Of a stretch of DNA of 64,000 bases, positions 14,682 through 27,100 are shown in pieces. The stretch lies in NCBI RefSeq assembly GCF_024713975.1, contig NC_091097.1, positions 10,112,361 to 10,176,360 on the forward strand, read 5' to 3'. The notes beneath the pieces were generated by a model. The model saw only the letters and a program-made list of their open reading frames with translations. It was not told where the DNA came from and did no database searches. A program made the position numbers and the translations under genes. Source of the DNA: Paralichthys olivaceus. Lineage: Eukaryota > Chordata > Actinopteri > Pleuronectiformes > Paralichthyidae. Positions within the stretch are counted from its first letter, which is position 1; each line of letters opens with the position of its first letter.

Positions 14682-14683
<2 letters not shown>

Positions 14684-14699
14684 TGAGTGTGTTTTAGGT

Positions 14700-14860
14700 C
14701 GGTCTCCCTCCTCGGTCCCCACCTCCCGGCCTCTGGCCCAATCAGAGCAGAGGAGCGGGCCATTGGGGCCTGGCTCCCGGCCGTGCAGCGGAGAGAGGAG
14801 ACTGTGGGGGAGGGTCACGTGTGTACACAGTGTCGGGCTCCAGCAGTAGTAAAGTCTGCT
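14700..14860 (+). promoter_or_regulatory. gpr146: CpG-rich promoter, probably of gpr146
   Basis: This is the only GC- and CpG-rich segment upstream of the gpr146 coding exon. It has a CCAAT box at 14738-14742 and an inverted one (ATTGG) at 14762-14766. A GTCACGTG E-box, the core bound by USF, MITF/TFE and MYC family proteins, lies at 14814-14821. No TATA box is seen. It is assigned to gpr146 because a consensus splice donor follows at 15117 on the plus strand and the gpr146 coding exon opens with a splice acceptor. The transcription start cannot be placed from sequence alone. Confidence 0.5.
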
Positions 14861-15117
14861 GCGGCTCTGCCTCCTTTTCAGAACAAGCCTCGTCCTCCGG
14901 AAAGTTGACGGACGAAGTGCTCTGAAATGCGGTGAAACGGTTCCGCTTTGTGGATCTCGCCGTTTTTTGGAGGCGTCGAGGACCCGAGGCGCGTAATTTC
15001 TCATTCCCCAGGATGTGTGTTTGTGGATTGAAACGAGAGAGAAATGCGAGTGGAGACGCTTCATCCAAACATAATGCCCCCGTAGGTTTGTCACCGAGCC
15101 AAGTCCATACGTTTCTG
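14830..15117 (+). other. gpr146: Candidate 5' untranslated exon 1 of gpr146
   Basis: CpG-rich transcribed-looking sequence ends at a textbook donor (TTTCTG|GTGAGT) after 15117. The matching acceptor is at 21386, giving an intron of about 6.3 kb. The exon has upstream ATGs. One at 15013 opens a 35-codon reading frame to the donor and continues three codons into exon 2 before a TGA at 21396-21398, in the same frame as the receptor start. The left end is approximate. Confidence 0.45.
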
Positions 15118-17421
15118 GTGAGTTTGAATTTTTCTTTTGCGTTATTTTCCTGCTAATTCCGTGCGTAAAAGCGACACGTTTGTGCCGAAAGCCCACGTTC
15201 ACAGCGATAGAAAAGTGAATGTGATGACTGAGCAGCTTTATTTGAGCCACTAATAGAAGAATAATGGAGAAGCCCTGACAGCTATCCACGCTTTCATGTG
15301 CTCAGTCAAGTGTGATGGAGAGACCCACTGTCCACAATAATAATGATAATGATAATAATAATACTTGAAGTGATGTAAAAAAAAAGAAAGAAGACCTCCA
15401 GGGTTTTAACTTATACCTGAAGAAGTGTTTCTCACGGGGTCAGTTTTCCCAAGAGCTGGGAAAGAAAAAAAAGGAAAGTTGTAGCAGGTCAACCAGAGTC
15501 CTGTAAAGTCAAATAGGTTTCACTTCCCTCCTTAGAAATAAAAATAAATGGTTTAAAGTTGGGTGAGACTTGTCTTCATATGAATAATGGCCTGTTGAAA
15601 GCCACAGCTAATGGGATGTCACCACAGTTAGTTTGTTTATTTAACCACATGTGATGTTTATAACTGGTACACTGCAAGATGTAATACACTGACTTAACTT
15701 TCAGGACATTAGTAAGGGATTGGTTACTGTTTATATATATATATATTTATATATGAGCTATATAAACAGTTATAATATATATATATATATGAACAGTCCT
15801 GTGATGTCAGATCAAAAATATCAGCATAATACTAATATCATCCTCTTTATTCAAAGTTTCAAAGCTTTTAAAATCACTATTTTATTACAAATGTTTAAAA
15901 ACAAATAGCATAATTCTGATTCTAAAGATGATGCATACGTGGAAGTATGAGTAATGATTATGATATCATGGCAGTGATATTTTATAAATGACAGTCGTTA
16001 CCCACTGACTGACAATGAAGCTGACTGAATTCTATTTTAAGTACACACCCCCCGCCAAATTAAATACTTCTTGAGCTGCGGGCTTTGCACTTGTTGTCGT
16101 CAGCTCCGTCCATGTGACCGAAGGGGACAAGGGTGTGTGTGTGTGTGTGTGCTCAATGACAGTAAGCCCAGCTTTGTGCTGACCATTGAACTCTGACTTG
16201 TGCCGGAGCCTGTGACAGTTCAGCGTGTTGCCGGAAGGAAGCCGAGCAGGGCCTTCGACACTGACAGTGACTCGTGCTTGACCAGATACTACTACACTCA
16301 GGAAATACTGGTTTTCCCAGGACTGTCTGTATAGTGTCACTCTACAAGTAATGTGTGCCCAACACATGTGGTTTGCGAGGAACACCACTTGCCAGAAACA
16401 AGCTAACCCTTTCCTGCACACAAACAAATTCATGTGAGTTTCTCCTCCAAAATGGAGTCAGTAGTTTAATAACGTGATCCCTCATTAATTGATAATTCCA
16501 AGAATAATAGACGGCTGAGGAAATGGCTAAAACCAGGAGAGATTCTGGGTTTTATTTGATAGTTTTACATGGTTTTGGCCTCCCATGATGAAAGTAGTCA
16601 CGTTTTTCTGAGTCAGTTATTTTGAACTATACAATATAAAGTGCTAAAACAGAAGAAAAGAAGTGTCAGTATAACATTCACCTCAGATACTGGAGAACAG
16701 TCACAACATGTGAGCAGCGTGATCTTATTTTCTCCCTGTTGTACTCCTTGCTTCTGCTCCGCTGCACGCTGCAGCAGACATGAGCAGCGAATCATGTGAC
16801 ATCACTCAGTACTTTCTGAGAAGCGCCTGTAAATTCCAGTAAGGATATATGAGGGGTGTGGGCCATGCATGTCACACTACTCCCATCAGCCCGCGAGATC
16901 TGGCCGCAAAAAACACTGAGACGTCAGGCATGTGGGCGTCACTCTTACGCCATGGTGTTGTCTAGTGGGGCTGAAGCATGCTGAAGCAGGGCCTCCCCCT
17001 CTGGGAGTATTCAAGTTAACTACCTCTGGCATGAAATGGGGCAAAAAGTTCAGACAGGGTTTAACCTAGTCTGCGACAGCTGTCAAAGTCAAGGGCAAAA
17101 AGAACACAAAGATTTTTCCTAATTTAGTTTTACGTGTTGCACTTTTATGGGAAGCAGCTAGCAAAACAAGAAGCAGCCATCTTCCTCCTGGATTTACTTT
17201 CTCAAATACATACTGATAGAAATAGATGTGTACAGATACTTTATTCTATACAGTAAACTGTTAGCTTACTTCTTGTAGCTATGGGTAATTGCATTATTAA
17301 TTGAGAGTAAAAGCAGATACATATATGGAAACAGACAGAGCTTTCTATCCCTGCTCAATGTTAATTTCATGTTAATTTGTGCTAACGGATAGGCACGAAA
17401 CGGAGCAGTACCACCACAAAT

Positions 17422-17435
17422 CGCGAGGGGGCAGT
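17422..17435 (+). promoter_or_regulatory. Candidate CTCF site (forward)
   Basis: CGCGAGGGGGCAGT matches the vertebrate CTCF core (CCGCGNGGNGGCAG) at all positions read except the leading base. This is a by-eye motif match; occupancy is unknown. Confidence 0.4.
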
Positions 17436-17592
17436 GTAGCCAGAAGTGTAAGCGAGACATCTACAGGACTTTTCGAGGAGAGACTTTGTGAGTTGACAAG
17501 AAACTACAGGCCTCTATATGATGTTGTTAGTACAAACAGCAACCTTTGTCCACTGCCACCATGTTTGTTGTTGTCAGAAACTGGTGACTCTG

Positions 17593-17608
17593 CGCTGCCC
17601 TCTAGCGG
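17593..17608 (-). promoter_or_regulatory. Candidate CTCF site (reverse)
   Basis: On the minus strand this reads CCGCTAGAGGGCAGCG, a near-perfect CTCF core. It lies about 160 bp from a forward match, so the two face each other. By-eye match only. Confidence 0.5.
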
Positions 17609-18292
17609 ATGTATTGTTCAACAACCACAACAGAACGCACGGCAGTATGTGCGCTGTGACGCGTTACATCGTTTAAAATGGATGCATCTCTTTTTATACG
17701 TAAAGGGAGCATAAATGAGACTTAACATGACCCAAAACAATCCAACAAGAGAATGTCATCCGATTAATTTATTTGTCATTATCGCGTTACAATAGATTAT
17801 AATTTCAGTTACGTACTAATAATCAAGAGTAGCATTTGTAGTTGTTACAGTAAGGATTGTACATTAAAACTAATTTATTTACTTGAAAAGAGACACAACT
17901 GCCACATCTTCATTTTCCTAATACATTTGTTGTTACACATGCTGTTATATCCACTGAAAACACTGCCTGTTGTTTACATTAACAGGGTTTTCTGTGACCT
18001 TCTCACCACCCTAACAACGTCACCTCCATCTGTTGTCTTGACCGTCCTTGAAATGGATCTTAGAAATGTAATGGTGCTCATTACCTTGAATTAAAACTGA
18101 CATTGCTCATTCCGTGTGCGTGTGTGTGGTGCCTCAAAGTCAGGGGTAGACATTTTCTTTCTTTCACCTCTCCTGTGTTTTTTTCCCTCAGCTGAGTGGA
18201 AAACTAGGGATTTCATTATCACAGGCTGCTGGCAAAATGTGCGTAGCAAAAAGTGCAATGGCTTTCACAACAGCCGATTAGTCGACCCTGAG

Positions 18293-18663
18293 TAGAACTG
18301 AGGCAGACAGTGCAGAGTTAGTACTGGTTGTTTACAACATCAGCATGAAAAACCAGATATGAAATGTATAATGAGTGTTGATTATAGCAAAGAAGCAACT
18401 ATGCTTGTGTCTGTGGCTTAAGGCCAAAACAGCCCCTCTGTAGTGAAGTTACGTAATTAATCAGGGAACAGTTCCCCTTTACTGGCATTGTTACTCATCC
18501 TCCTGAAAACAAATCCGCTTCCTTCAACTAGTTTCTGTTTTACAGGGGAGATAGAACTGAGGCAGACAGTGCAGAGTTAGTACTGGTTCTTTACAAGATC
18601 AGCATGAAAAACCAGATACGAAATGTATAATGAGTGTTGATTATAGCAAAGAAGCAACTATGC
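18293..18663 (+). repeat. Local duplication: units A-B followed by second A copy
   Basis: Unit A (18293-18404) recurs almost base for base at 18552-18663. Unit B (18405-18550) follows the first A directly. The second A is followed by unrelated DNA, and its own B partner appears 1.2 kb later at 19895-20045. The arrangement A-B / A'...B' is best explained by a tandem duplication of the whole A'-1.2 kb-B' segment, then loss of the middle of the upstream copy. Confidence 0.85.
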
Positions 18664-18914
18664 CTTGACTTGTTTGTCCTTCTTTAATGGGTGAAGTTGA
18701 GGGGGTTGTTATTTTTAAGCAAAAGGGCCCGATGGTTCACCTTGAAATAAAACTACGTCATATGTCCGACATTACCCTGAACATTTTGAAAATATCGCCA
18801 TTGCAATGGTTGTGCCCTTCAAAAAAACGTCATTATATCAAAGACACGTAGAATACCTACAATTTGTACTTAATGCGACTAAGCTCAGAATACTCAACAT
18901 TTCTTGATTACCCC

Positions 18915-19100
18915 TGTAAAGGAGGTTATGTTACCATTGGCGTTTGTTTGTGAGCAGGCTTACTCAAAACAACTTAACCAATCTCCATTAAATTTGATGA
19001 AGGGGTGGAGCATGACCCAATAAAGAATCCATTACATTTTATAGCAGATCTGGAGAAACAAACAAATGCAGCATTTTTTTTTTTACTTCTTTCTACATAG
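18915..19100 (+). repeat. Degenerate interspersed repeat, family member 1
   Basis: Contains 'aaaggaggttatgtta', then 'accaatctccattaaatttgatgaa', a 'gatctggagaaa' word and a T-rich end. The order of words matches the segment at 40855-41080 and a repeat I know as very common in percomorph genomes. No coding capacity. The family name is not known to me. Confidence 0.5.
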
Positions 19101-19894
19101 CCCTCTCCAATAGTCCTTGTAGTTGAATCCATGATAACTTGTCTGCTGTTAAGATGGACTGAATCAGATAGTAGGCAAATCGAGGCACAAGAAACCGAAC
19201 TATTTCGTCCAACTCAAGACTTGTGAGCTAGTATTTGTACTTAATGTGAAGTTGTGTTTGCTGCACATTTGGTTGTTCAGACATCTTCGGAGACAACGCC
19301 ACCAGTGTAACAGTGATTAAACACTGGCACACACCAAAACACATTTATATAAACTCCTTTTATATGCAGAATTATGGGGCTCCACTCAGCTGTCGGAAGG
19401 TGCAGAGCGAGCCAACGTGATAATGAAAGGGTGTATACAGCAGGTGCTAATGAATGGGGACAGCCAACCACAATGCTGTGAGATCTCTTTAATAATCCGC
19501 GACTTGTCTTTAAGTCATTTTCTCTTTTCAGTAATGAGAGGTTGTTGAAGGGGCTTGTGTGTGTGTGGGGGGGGGGACTTCTAATCTACAAAACAATCAG
19601 AAAAGAATCTAAGGGAGAGGAGCACGGTTAATGATGGGCTTCTGTCAGGGTCTGTTAAAGTCAACGAGTCACTGCTGGTGTTAGAGAACCATGTTTACAA
19701 CAGGCCTGACCAGTGCTCCTGTTCTGGGAATGATAGTTTTTTGTTGTTGTTTCTTTTTGTGTAACTCTACACTTCCTACCTCCTGATCCTGTTCCAGTCC
19801 GGCTCAGAGCTCCAGCCTCCAGTACTACAGTCTCATTACAGCCAATTGGAGTAGTGTAGAGGAGGGACTGAGCTCTTGTGTGTCTGTGTGCGTC

Positions 19895-20045
19895 TGTGTC
19901 TGTGGCTTAAGGCCAAAACAGCCCCTCTGTAGTGAAGTTACGTAAGTGATCGGGGAACGGTTCCCCTTTACTGGCATTGTTACTCATCCTCCTGAAAACA
20001 AATCCGCCTTCCTTCACTTTTTTAAGTTTCTGTTTTACAGGGGAG
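19895..20045 (+). repeat. Second copy of duplicated unit B
   Basis: It matches 18405-18550 closely over its length, from 'ctgtggcttaaggccaaaac' to 'tgttttacaggggag', with a few substitutions and small indels. Both copies keep a short palindrome (GGGAACAGTTCCC at 18464-18476; GGGGAACGGTTCCCC at 19952-19966). No coding potential is seen. Confidence 0.85.
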
Positions 20046-21425
20046 GTATTTCCAGAAAATTGTGCACATCTCTTTTTTTTTTTTTGGTGTAAATTGTAGT
20101 TTCTCTTCAGCTCTCGTGAGAATAGTTCTTTTTGAAATAGTTTTGGAGAATGAAGCCGAACATGTGGAAGTAGTATCACTTCAAAAATAAAATACAGTGA
20201 ACTTTTGTGAACTTATCACTGCAGTTCTGCAATACCCTTATGATCTTCCCTTTCCTTGACCAAAGCCTGTTTGAAAAATTTATTAAAAATGACCTGGGTT
20301 AATAATGCAAAGGGAGCATTACGTAACGGTTTTAAAACTTGCTGCCCCAGCAGTCTTGACACACAAAGGCTCCTGGCGTGTGCGTGGTCGTTTTCTTTGA
20401 CCTTGCCCTGAACTCCAACCCCTCGACTCGGTCCTCACCGACCCTTCCCCAGGGCCTGCTTCACATTTCACTCTTTATAAATCTACCCATCATCATGTGC
20501 CCAACCCCCCCTTCCCAAGTCAACTTGGCAGTAACCTGAACAGAGGGTGCAAATGCTTTACTCAAGAGCAGGAGCTCCAGAGCTGGTGTTCCTCTTAATC
20601 TGGCTGCTTGACCATGTGCAGTGACACAAGGGCAGCTCTCGCAGAGGCAGCAGTGGCCCCTGCATGTGACTGCAGCTGAGAGGGAGAAAGACCGAAAAAC
20701 AGAGAGGCAGAAAAATGTTGCAGAGGCGTCAAACAAACACAGTGTTGTATTCTTCCATCAGAACAAGGGCCTCATTTGCTGCGGACACTGTGGCTCAATG
20801 AGGAGAAACAGTGGGTTGTGAGGGCGAGCTCGCAGCTCAAACATTGTGGCAGCTACATTGTCAGGGGTTCGTACTCAGCCAGTCAGATGCAGTGAAGTGA
20901 AATTAACAGCGTTACCCAGGGCATAATAGCTGCGCCGTGTTTTTGTGTCAAGGCCCTGCTTGCTCCTCTGGCGAGCACAGAAACCAACAACAGAGAGGGT
21001 TGAGTTCTGCAGCCGGGGCGAAGCACAGAACACAAACAGACTTTTATATAGAATGCATAAATATTTAATTAAACCCATGTACACTTGAGCTCACAAAGGT
21101 GATTCTTGTCATTTTATAATTGTGATATTTGTCCTATTCCATTTACATTACAGGTTTAACGTTCTGCACGTATTTTATTGTTTTGGGAATTAGCTATGAA
21201 ACTGCTTGGTGATAACATCCACATGTCATTTTTTGTCTGAACACAATACAGAAGTAAAAGTTATCTAGCGCAAATTATTGTTTTATTGTCGGTAGTGTAA
21301 AATCAATATGGTTTCAAATGAGTATTACCGATAACACTGATATTCACCATTAACTAACTTTTTTCTTCCCAACCCTCTGCCTACAGTCGACCTGTTGAGT
21401 GCTTGACCTGTGTCAGAGCCCAGCG

Positions 21426-22427
21426 ATGTGGATCTGCATTGTTTACAATGAGACGGACACCAGCGTGGACTTCCGCCCCTGCCAGGACTTTGGCCTCATC
21501 CTGTCAGTCTTCTCCCTCATCTACCTCCTGGTGTGCTTTCCACTGGGGCTGTGCTACAATGTACTGCTCGTCGTGGTCAACCTCTCCAACAAGGTGTCTA
21601 TGACCATGCCAGATGTGTATTTCGTCAACATGGCCATCGCGGGCCTCGTGCTTAACCTGGTGGCGCCCGTGGAGCTGCTGAGCTCCACCTTCACCCGCTG
21701 GCACATATGGGAGTACAACAAAGAGGTGTACATCACCCTGCTCATCCTCTTCAACATCTCGTCACTGGTGATCATGTATTCCACCACGCTGCTCAGTCTG
21801 GACTACTATATAGAGCGAGCTCTGCCTCGCACGTACATGTCCAGTGTGTATAACACTAAACATGTGTGTGGGTTCATCTGGGGCGGTGCAGTGCTCACCA
21901 GCTTCTCTTCGCTGCTCTTTTACGTGTGCAACCACATCTCCACTAAGATGGTTGAGTGCTCGAAAATGCAGAACAAGGAGGCGGCAGACGCCATCATGAT
22001 GTTCATCGGCTACGTGGTTCCAGCTGTGGCCGTCCTTTATGCCTTTGTGCTCATTTTGCGCATTAGAAAAGAGTCAACGCCTCTGGATCAGGACTCCGCT
22101 CGCTTGGACCCTTCTATCCACAGGCTGCTGCTAGCCTCAGTCTGTGTGCAGTTTGTACTGTGGACCCCATACTACATGACCCTGTTGGTGCACACTGTAG
22201 CTGGTGCACCCGGGTATGTTAGCAATGCTCAGTACTTGCCTACCTATTTCTTCTTGAGATGTGTGTCTAAACTGCTGGCATTCTCAAGCAGTTTTGCGAT
22301 GCCTCTCATGTACAGGCAGATGAACAAAAACTTTTCCAACAAGCTTCAGCGGCTGCTCAGGAGGCTGCACTGTGGAGACCGCTCCTGCCCTCACGAACGC
22401 TCAAACGTGCAGCAAGTGGTGACGTGA
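21426..22427 (+). CDS. gpr146: GPR146, orphan class A G-protein-coupled receptor
   Basis: A seven-pass plasma-membrane receptor of 333 residues, the same length as human GPR146, in one coding exon. GPR146 is an orphan receptor linked in mammals to hepatic ERK/SREBP2 signalling and plasma cholesterol, and proposed as a C-peptide partner. Visible marks: N-glycosylation sequon at N8; TM1 from about residue 23; the TM3 end reads DYY (126-128) instead of DRY, followed by the family word [13 protein letters not shown] (245-248) in TM6 stands for CWxP; MPLMY (292-296) in TM7 stands for NPxxY; a basic C-tail (KLQRLLRRL) ends in QQVVT. The start is the ATG at 21426, 39 bases after the acceptor at 21386. 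An in-frame extension would need a GTG at 21399 and is blocked by TGA at 21396. The GC-rich coding exon stands out from its AT-rich surroundings. Confidence 0.96.
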   Translation: MWICIVYNETDTSVDFRPCQDFGLILSVFSLIYLLVCFPLGLCYNVLLVVVNLSNKVSMTMPDVYFVNMAIAGLVLNLVAPVELLSSTFTRWHIWEYNKEVYITLLILFNISSLVIMYSTTLLSLDYYIERALPRTYMSSVYNTKHVCGFIWGGAVLTSFSSLLFYVCNHISTKMVECSKMQNKEAADAIMMFIGYVVPAVAVLYAFVLILRIRKESTPLDQDSARLDPSIHRLLLASVCVQFVLWTPYYMTLLVHTVAGAPGYVSNAQYLPTYFFLRCVSKLLAFSSSFAMPLMYRQMNKNFSNKLQRLLRRLHCGDRSCPHERSNVQQVVT

Positions 22428-22962
22428 GGTCACCCCCGGGAGATCAGCGACACACCCTCCCATTTCCCCATTTCCACCTCATGGCCTAGCCGGCACTTAA
22501 CCCCCACCTCCCCCTACAGAGCCAGTATGTGACTGCGCTCCCTCGCTGCTCTGGACTGTGTTAAGAGCGATGTAGCTGACTGTGGAATTTCCTGTCACCT
22601 TCCAAAACTTGATCTGATCTATCCTGTGAGAGGACAAACCAAGCAAAAAACCACTAAGTGCTGTTATTTCTTGTCACAGAGTGAAGCTCTCCACTAAAAT
22701 ATTCTAGTTTCTAGTTTCAGGGCAGTAAATTTGGCAGAATCAGCCAATAACGCTGGCAAAATATCCAGTTAGCAAGGGAGTCCCTATCAATATCCCTTTG
22801 CACTGGATGTTTTTTTTGTGTAAAGTTGTTTTCCTGCTAACAGAGTGCAAGTGTGGCTAATGCATGACAGACTGAATTTCACTGTTAAGTGTCAATATGC
22901 TAGCAAATACGATTTATTTTTTTAAAGGTCTTTAGTGTTTCCCTCCAGTATAAAGCTACCCC

Positions 22963-22993
22963 CCCCCCCCCCACACACACACACACACACACA
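22963..22993. repeat. (C)n(AC)n microsatellite
   Basis: A run of C followed by about nine AC units, within the presumed 3' UTR of gpr146. Confidence 0.9.
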
Positions 22994-24138
22994 AGCAGAG
23001 GCAGTAAAGCTATTAACTTAAATTATTAAGTGACGCCAAGTTATTTTGTTTCTGAAGAGAAAACTGTGCAAACCTGCCTTGACGGATGGCGGCTGGTATA
23101 TCAGCAACCCACCACAGCTAATGAACTTGTGTTGTGTCAGCATTGCAAAGCTACGCTCGGCGCCGCTGAAGAGCTCTGTTTACTGCCCTGAAGCTACAGG
23201 CCTTGATCACTTGAATGAAAAGACGGTTCTACCTTTGTAGAGCCGAATTTTCCTTTTTACTTAAATGCTTGGAGAGTGATTCCTCGTTATCAGTGCAAAT
23301 GTTCTTTACATTTCAAAGGTGAAGAACAATTATTCAATTACTCTTCCAGATATTGTAGCTTAATTTCAAAAGCTATCTTCTTTATTGATACCAGCACTAC
23401 CCTGTAGCTATAAGTAGACGCTGGTAAGATGTTCTCATTTCTTTCTTTTTTTTATAGATTGGAGTTCTGAGAATTTGATCCACTCACAGGCATAGAGAGA
23501 TTATTCTTGCATATGTGAAACTCCACGTTAGGAAACAAATAGTGTACACACACACATTACTTTGAAGCAACACATGAAATGCTCATATAAAGCTTGTAAT
23601 CAGGTTTCAGACATAACCGGTATACCTCTCTGCTGAAATCACATCACCTGTTAACCACACGCAGTTCAAATCAACTCACTAAAAAAAATACACTCATTAA
23701 TCTGAGTGGAGAGCCTCAGCTCAGTGTGTGCTTCGTTGAGATGTGTTTCGCATCTGCTGGAGTTATGCATGCGGTGTCACATTGGGTCAGTCAAGTCCGC
23801 ATGGGTTCACAGAGAAGACCCTGAGGAGGAGGTGGAATGTACATTCCCTAAATTGCATGCCCACTTATGAGTGGTAGGGAGGTTTGGTCCAGGTGGAAAT
23901 ATGTAGCCTGACTGGGTCACTCGAGAGGCACCATCAACAAAAAAAAACCTTCACTTATGTATGAACGACTCACCTGCCAAGCACCTGCAAACAGTGTGTT
24001 TGACACAGAAGTAGAGTTTGATCTGTAAATGCTGCTCAGATGCATCAAGGTTATCTGCACGTTTTTTGGCAAAAGCTACTTCGCTTTCTGGCCGGCCAGA
24101 CAATTCTAATAGAGATGAATCCCAGTTATAACATGAAC

Positions 24139-24144
24139 AATAAA
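24139..24144 (+). terminator. gpr146: Possible poly(A) signal of gpr146
   Basis: AATAAA in 'gaacaataaaatattg', about 1.7 kb after the stop codon, is the first canonical hexamer noticed downstream on this strand. A (C)n(AC)n tract lies in the presumed 3' UTR at 22963-22993. Assignment is uncertain without transcripts. Confidence 0.3.
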
Positions 24145-27100
24145 ATATTGTTCTTGCATTATGAGGTCTGCGCATTAAGTTTAGTTTTTATTTGATTTCA
24201 GAATGAAAGGGCCAGTTTATGAATCATCCTGTGAACAAATACACGGCGAGGTGGGGGCAGGAAGTGAACACTGGTAAATCCCTCTCAGACAACAGTCAAT
24301 GATAATCACTTATATTTGTAAAAGGTTGAATTTTACAAACAACTGGCTTTGACTGTGAAATTCAATGGATTGGACAGCGATTAAAAGCTTTTCATAGAAA
24401 TATGCAGTTATTATTAAGATTATAATATAATTTTACATTTGCACGTACTCACAAACCAGGAATATTTTTTCTAGGTCTGTGGTGTGTAACAGTGTCCAAC
24501 TATCGACTTTCCACTGCACAGCCCCATCATCATTTGTGTATCTGCAATCAGTGAGTAGGAAGTAAGTGTTTGTTTTCAACTGGAACTGTGTGTTTACTTT
24601 ATGCGCTACAGTATCTGCTGCCCCTATTTCTACAAAATCATATAGTTAATCATTATTTAACCTTAGTTCAAAGTCCTGATGCTCACTAGTCATTTAGGCC
24701 TGGGAGTCAAACAGAAGAACATCAAATGATGAGTGGTGTGAAATGTGGAAAAGGTGGTGTCCATTTTAAGACAGCACTTTGTACTGAACTGTCAGAGATT
24801 ACAGTTGTGTCCACATAGTTTTTACCAAAAATTCAACTATTACTTAATCAGTAGATCCAATAATGACACTTGAATTACAGCGAACAGAATCAAATTGTTA
24901 CTATTTTAATCAATATTTGACACGTGTTCATGTTTCCTTTGGTATTTTTATGCAGATTAAATGGACAAGCTTGATGTCAAATTTACTGTAGTTTAATGAA
25001 AATACATCCAAGTAGAAACATTAGAGTTGTAGTTGTTTTGATTAAAAAATATTTTTAGGTTTCAGTGATTTTTAATCTGGGTCAGAATCTGCATTAATGA
25101 CAATCATGGTGCTTTTTAGCAAAGTAAAAAGTTTGAGGCAAATTACACGAAGCCTTCGTGGATTATCAAACGATCGTGGTTGTGGTAATAATTAGCAGCC
25201 ACGACAAACTGGCCACACCATCTTCACAACTGGAAAATAAAGTTTGATCAAAGTGGGTTTCAAATCACGCCCAGTTCTGATGAGTGCGCTGTCTGTCTGG
25301 GTTTGGTCTCTTATTTCAGAGGGGCCGTACACTCTCACATCATTGCAAAGAAATGTGAGTGATTACCACTGAGTTCAGTTAAATAGCCGAAACAGGCCGA
25401 ACAGTTTGAGTTTCGAATGTATGCAGATGTATTTTAGCTGGCAAAACCTCAGAAGTCGAGATGAATCCACTTTTCAGATGTGATGCTTTACGACTGTGTA
25501 TGCAAGTGTAAATGTCATGTGTATATATTGTATGTGAGAGATTTACAGGAAGACAACACGCTCTTTCAAGTGATGTTTTCAAAAAAACATACAGTATTAT
25601 TTTTTTTGAGAGATATATTTAGATTCTGTAAGTAATCTACCCAGCTGAGTCAAAGACTGATTAAACAATAAACTAACATGGATGTTACCTCTCATTTTTA
25701 TGCTGATGATAATATGTTTAACTAGAAGAGCACAGCATCTGTTCAGTTGTTTTTCTGTTATCTTGCTCACAAACATGAAAACACATCATCCTTGGTGGAG
25801 TTAAATATTAATTATGCAGTCTGTGTCTGACAATTTCACCAAACACGATAGGTTTCAGGAGGACAGTGTCTGGATTTGCTGCTTGGCCCTCAAAAATGTC
25901 CCCTGCTGCTCAGCTACATTGTTCGACTTTGCTTTTGTCTACAACTCAAGTTCATCAAAACAAAATACTGTTGGATTCTTGTCTTCAAGCCTCTAATCTA
26001 GTGGTCGGGCGAGGGTGAAGTTGCATAGCTTCCTGTCTCACTCTGAGCTGCAGCGACAGTGGATGTGAGGGATTTCTTTTTTGGGGGGGCACGACCCTTT
26101 AACCGTGACACACAGACTGCGGAAAATAGCAGCATTTCAGGCATTCTGGGAGTTGTTATGTCTTCTGCGGGTCTGGCGGTCCATTACTGCTGCCATTCAT
26201 AGTGGAAACAATGTTGTGTATAGGCTACATCTGATAACAATGCTGCTTACAGAGCTGCCTGCAAAAAAAAAGAACCTGGAAAAAATTTGCTGCGACAAAG
26301 CTGATGTAAGGTGCCAAATTGCAGGGAGGAGTAATCCTAATGCACCGGCTGTTTTTACTACTGCCCTGTTAATTTCTTACACACAGATGCTACAACAATA
26401 CATTGCCGAATAGTGTATATAGAAAATGTGAGAGCCAGAACACAGAGCCAAACATGAGAGGTCCAGCAGGAGGAAGGGGAGGTCCTGAATTAAACGTACT
26501 ACATCTGGAAATGATATGATAATGGAGTGAATTGAACATGGTTGTCATGGTTGCCGTTTCCCCCTCTGAGGACTAGAGTTTCAGTGGGGCTGTGACTGGA
26601 GTCCGTTAGCTCAGGCAAACAACACAAAGAGCACAAATTATCGATGAGATCACTCGCTGATAAGTTTGTCTGTATTGATGTGTTATTTATTTTGAAACAA
26701 CAGGAAGTTAATGCAACAAAAGGAAAAGTATGACATCGTCAGTCTAGTTTTCATAGACAGAAACAGACCATATAAGGAACCAGGAATTTTATTTTATTTT
26801 TCACGTGTATTAATTTGCAGTAGCTTCTTGTCCAATGTGACGCACGATGAGGCACAACCCAAGTCACTGGATCATGGAGAGGCCCTAAAGAATGCATGAC
26901 TCCATGTTCCACTTGACCCAAGTGCGACATGCAGGTGCATAAAATAAAGCATAAGTGCCTGGCATTTTTTATTTTAGAGAGGGAGAGAAGTACAAGATGA
27001 GATGCTCTCGAAAGAGTCTTCAAGCTAGCAAATGGGTGATCAACCACATATGTTTTTTACTCAAAATATGGTAAACTAGAGTGGCACTTAGCGGAGCGCG

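Larger units (their letters stand above)
15118..21386 (+). other. Presumed intron 1 of gpr146; no protein gene seen
   Basis: This 6.3 kb stretch lies between the CpG-rich donor and the gpr146 coding exon. It contains an AT microsatellite (15734-15790), a GT repeat (16131-16151), two candidate CTCF motifs (17.4-17.6 kb), a duplicated block (18293-20045) and one degenerate interspersed repeat. All ORFs in it are short and unrecognised. Confidence 0.5.

Noticed and set aside
14561..15289. 242-residue minus-strand ORF over the gpr146 CpG region
   Set aside because: It reads through the (GT)n(GA)n repeat and GC-rich promoter; composition is low-complexity and there is no domain.
21399..21425. N-terminal extension of gpr146 from 21399
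   Set aside because: That codon is GTG, not ATG, and family length fits the ATG at 21426 exactly.
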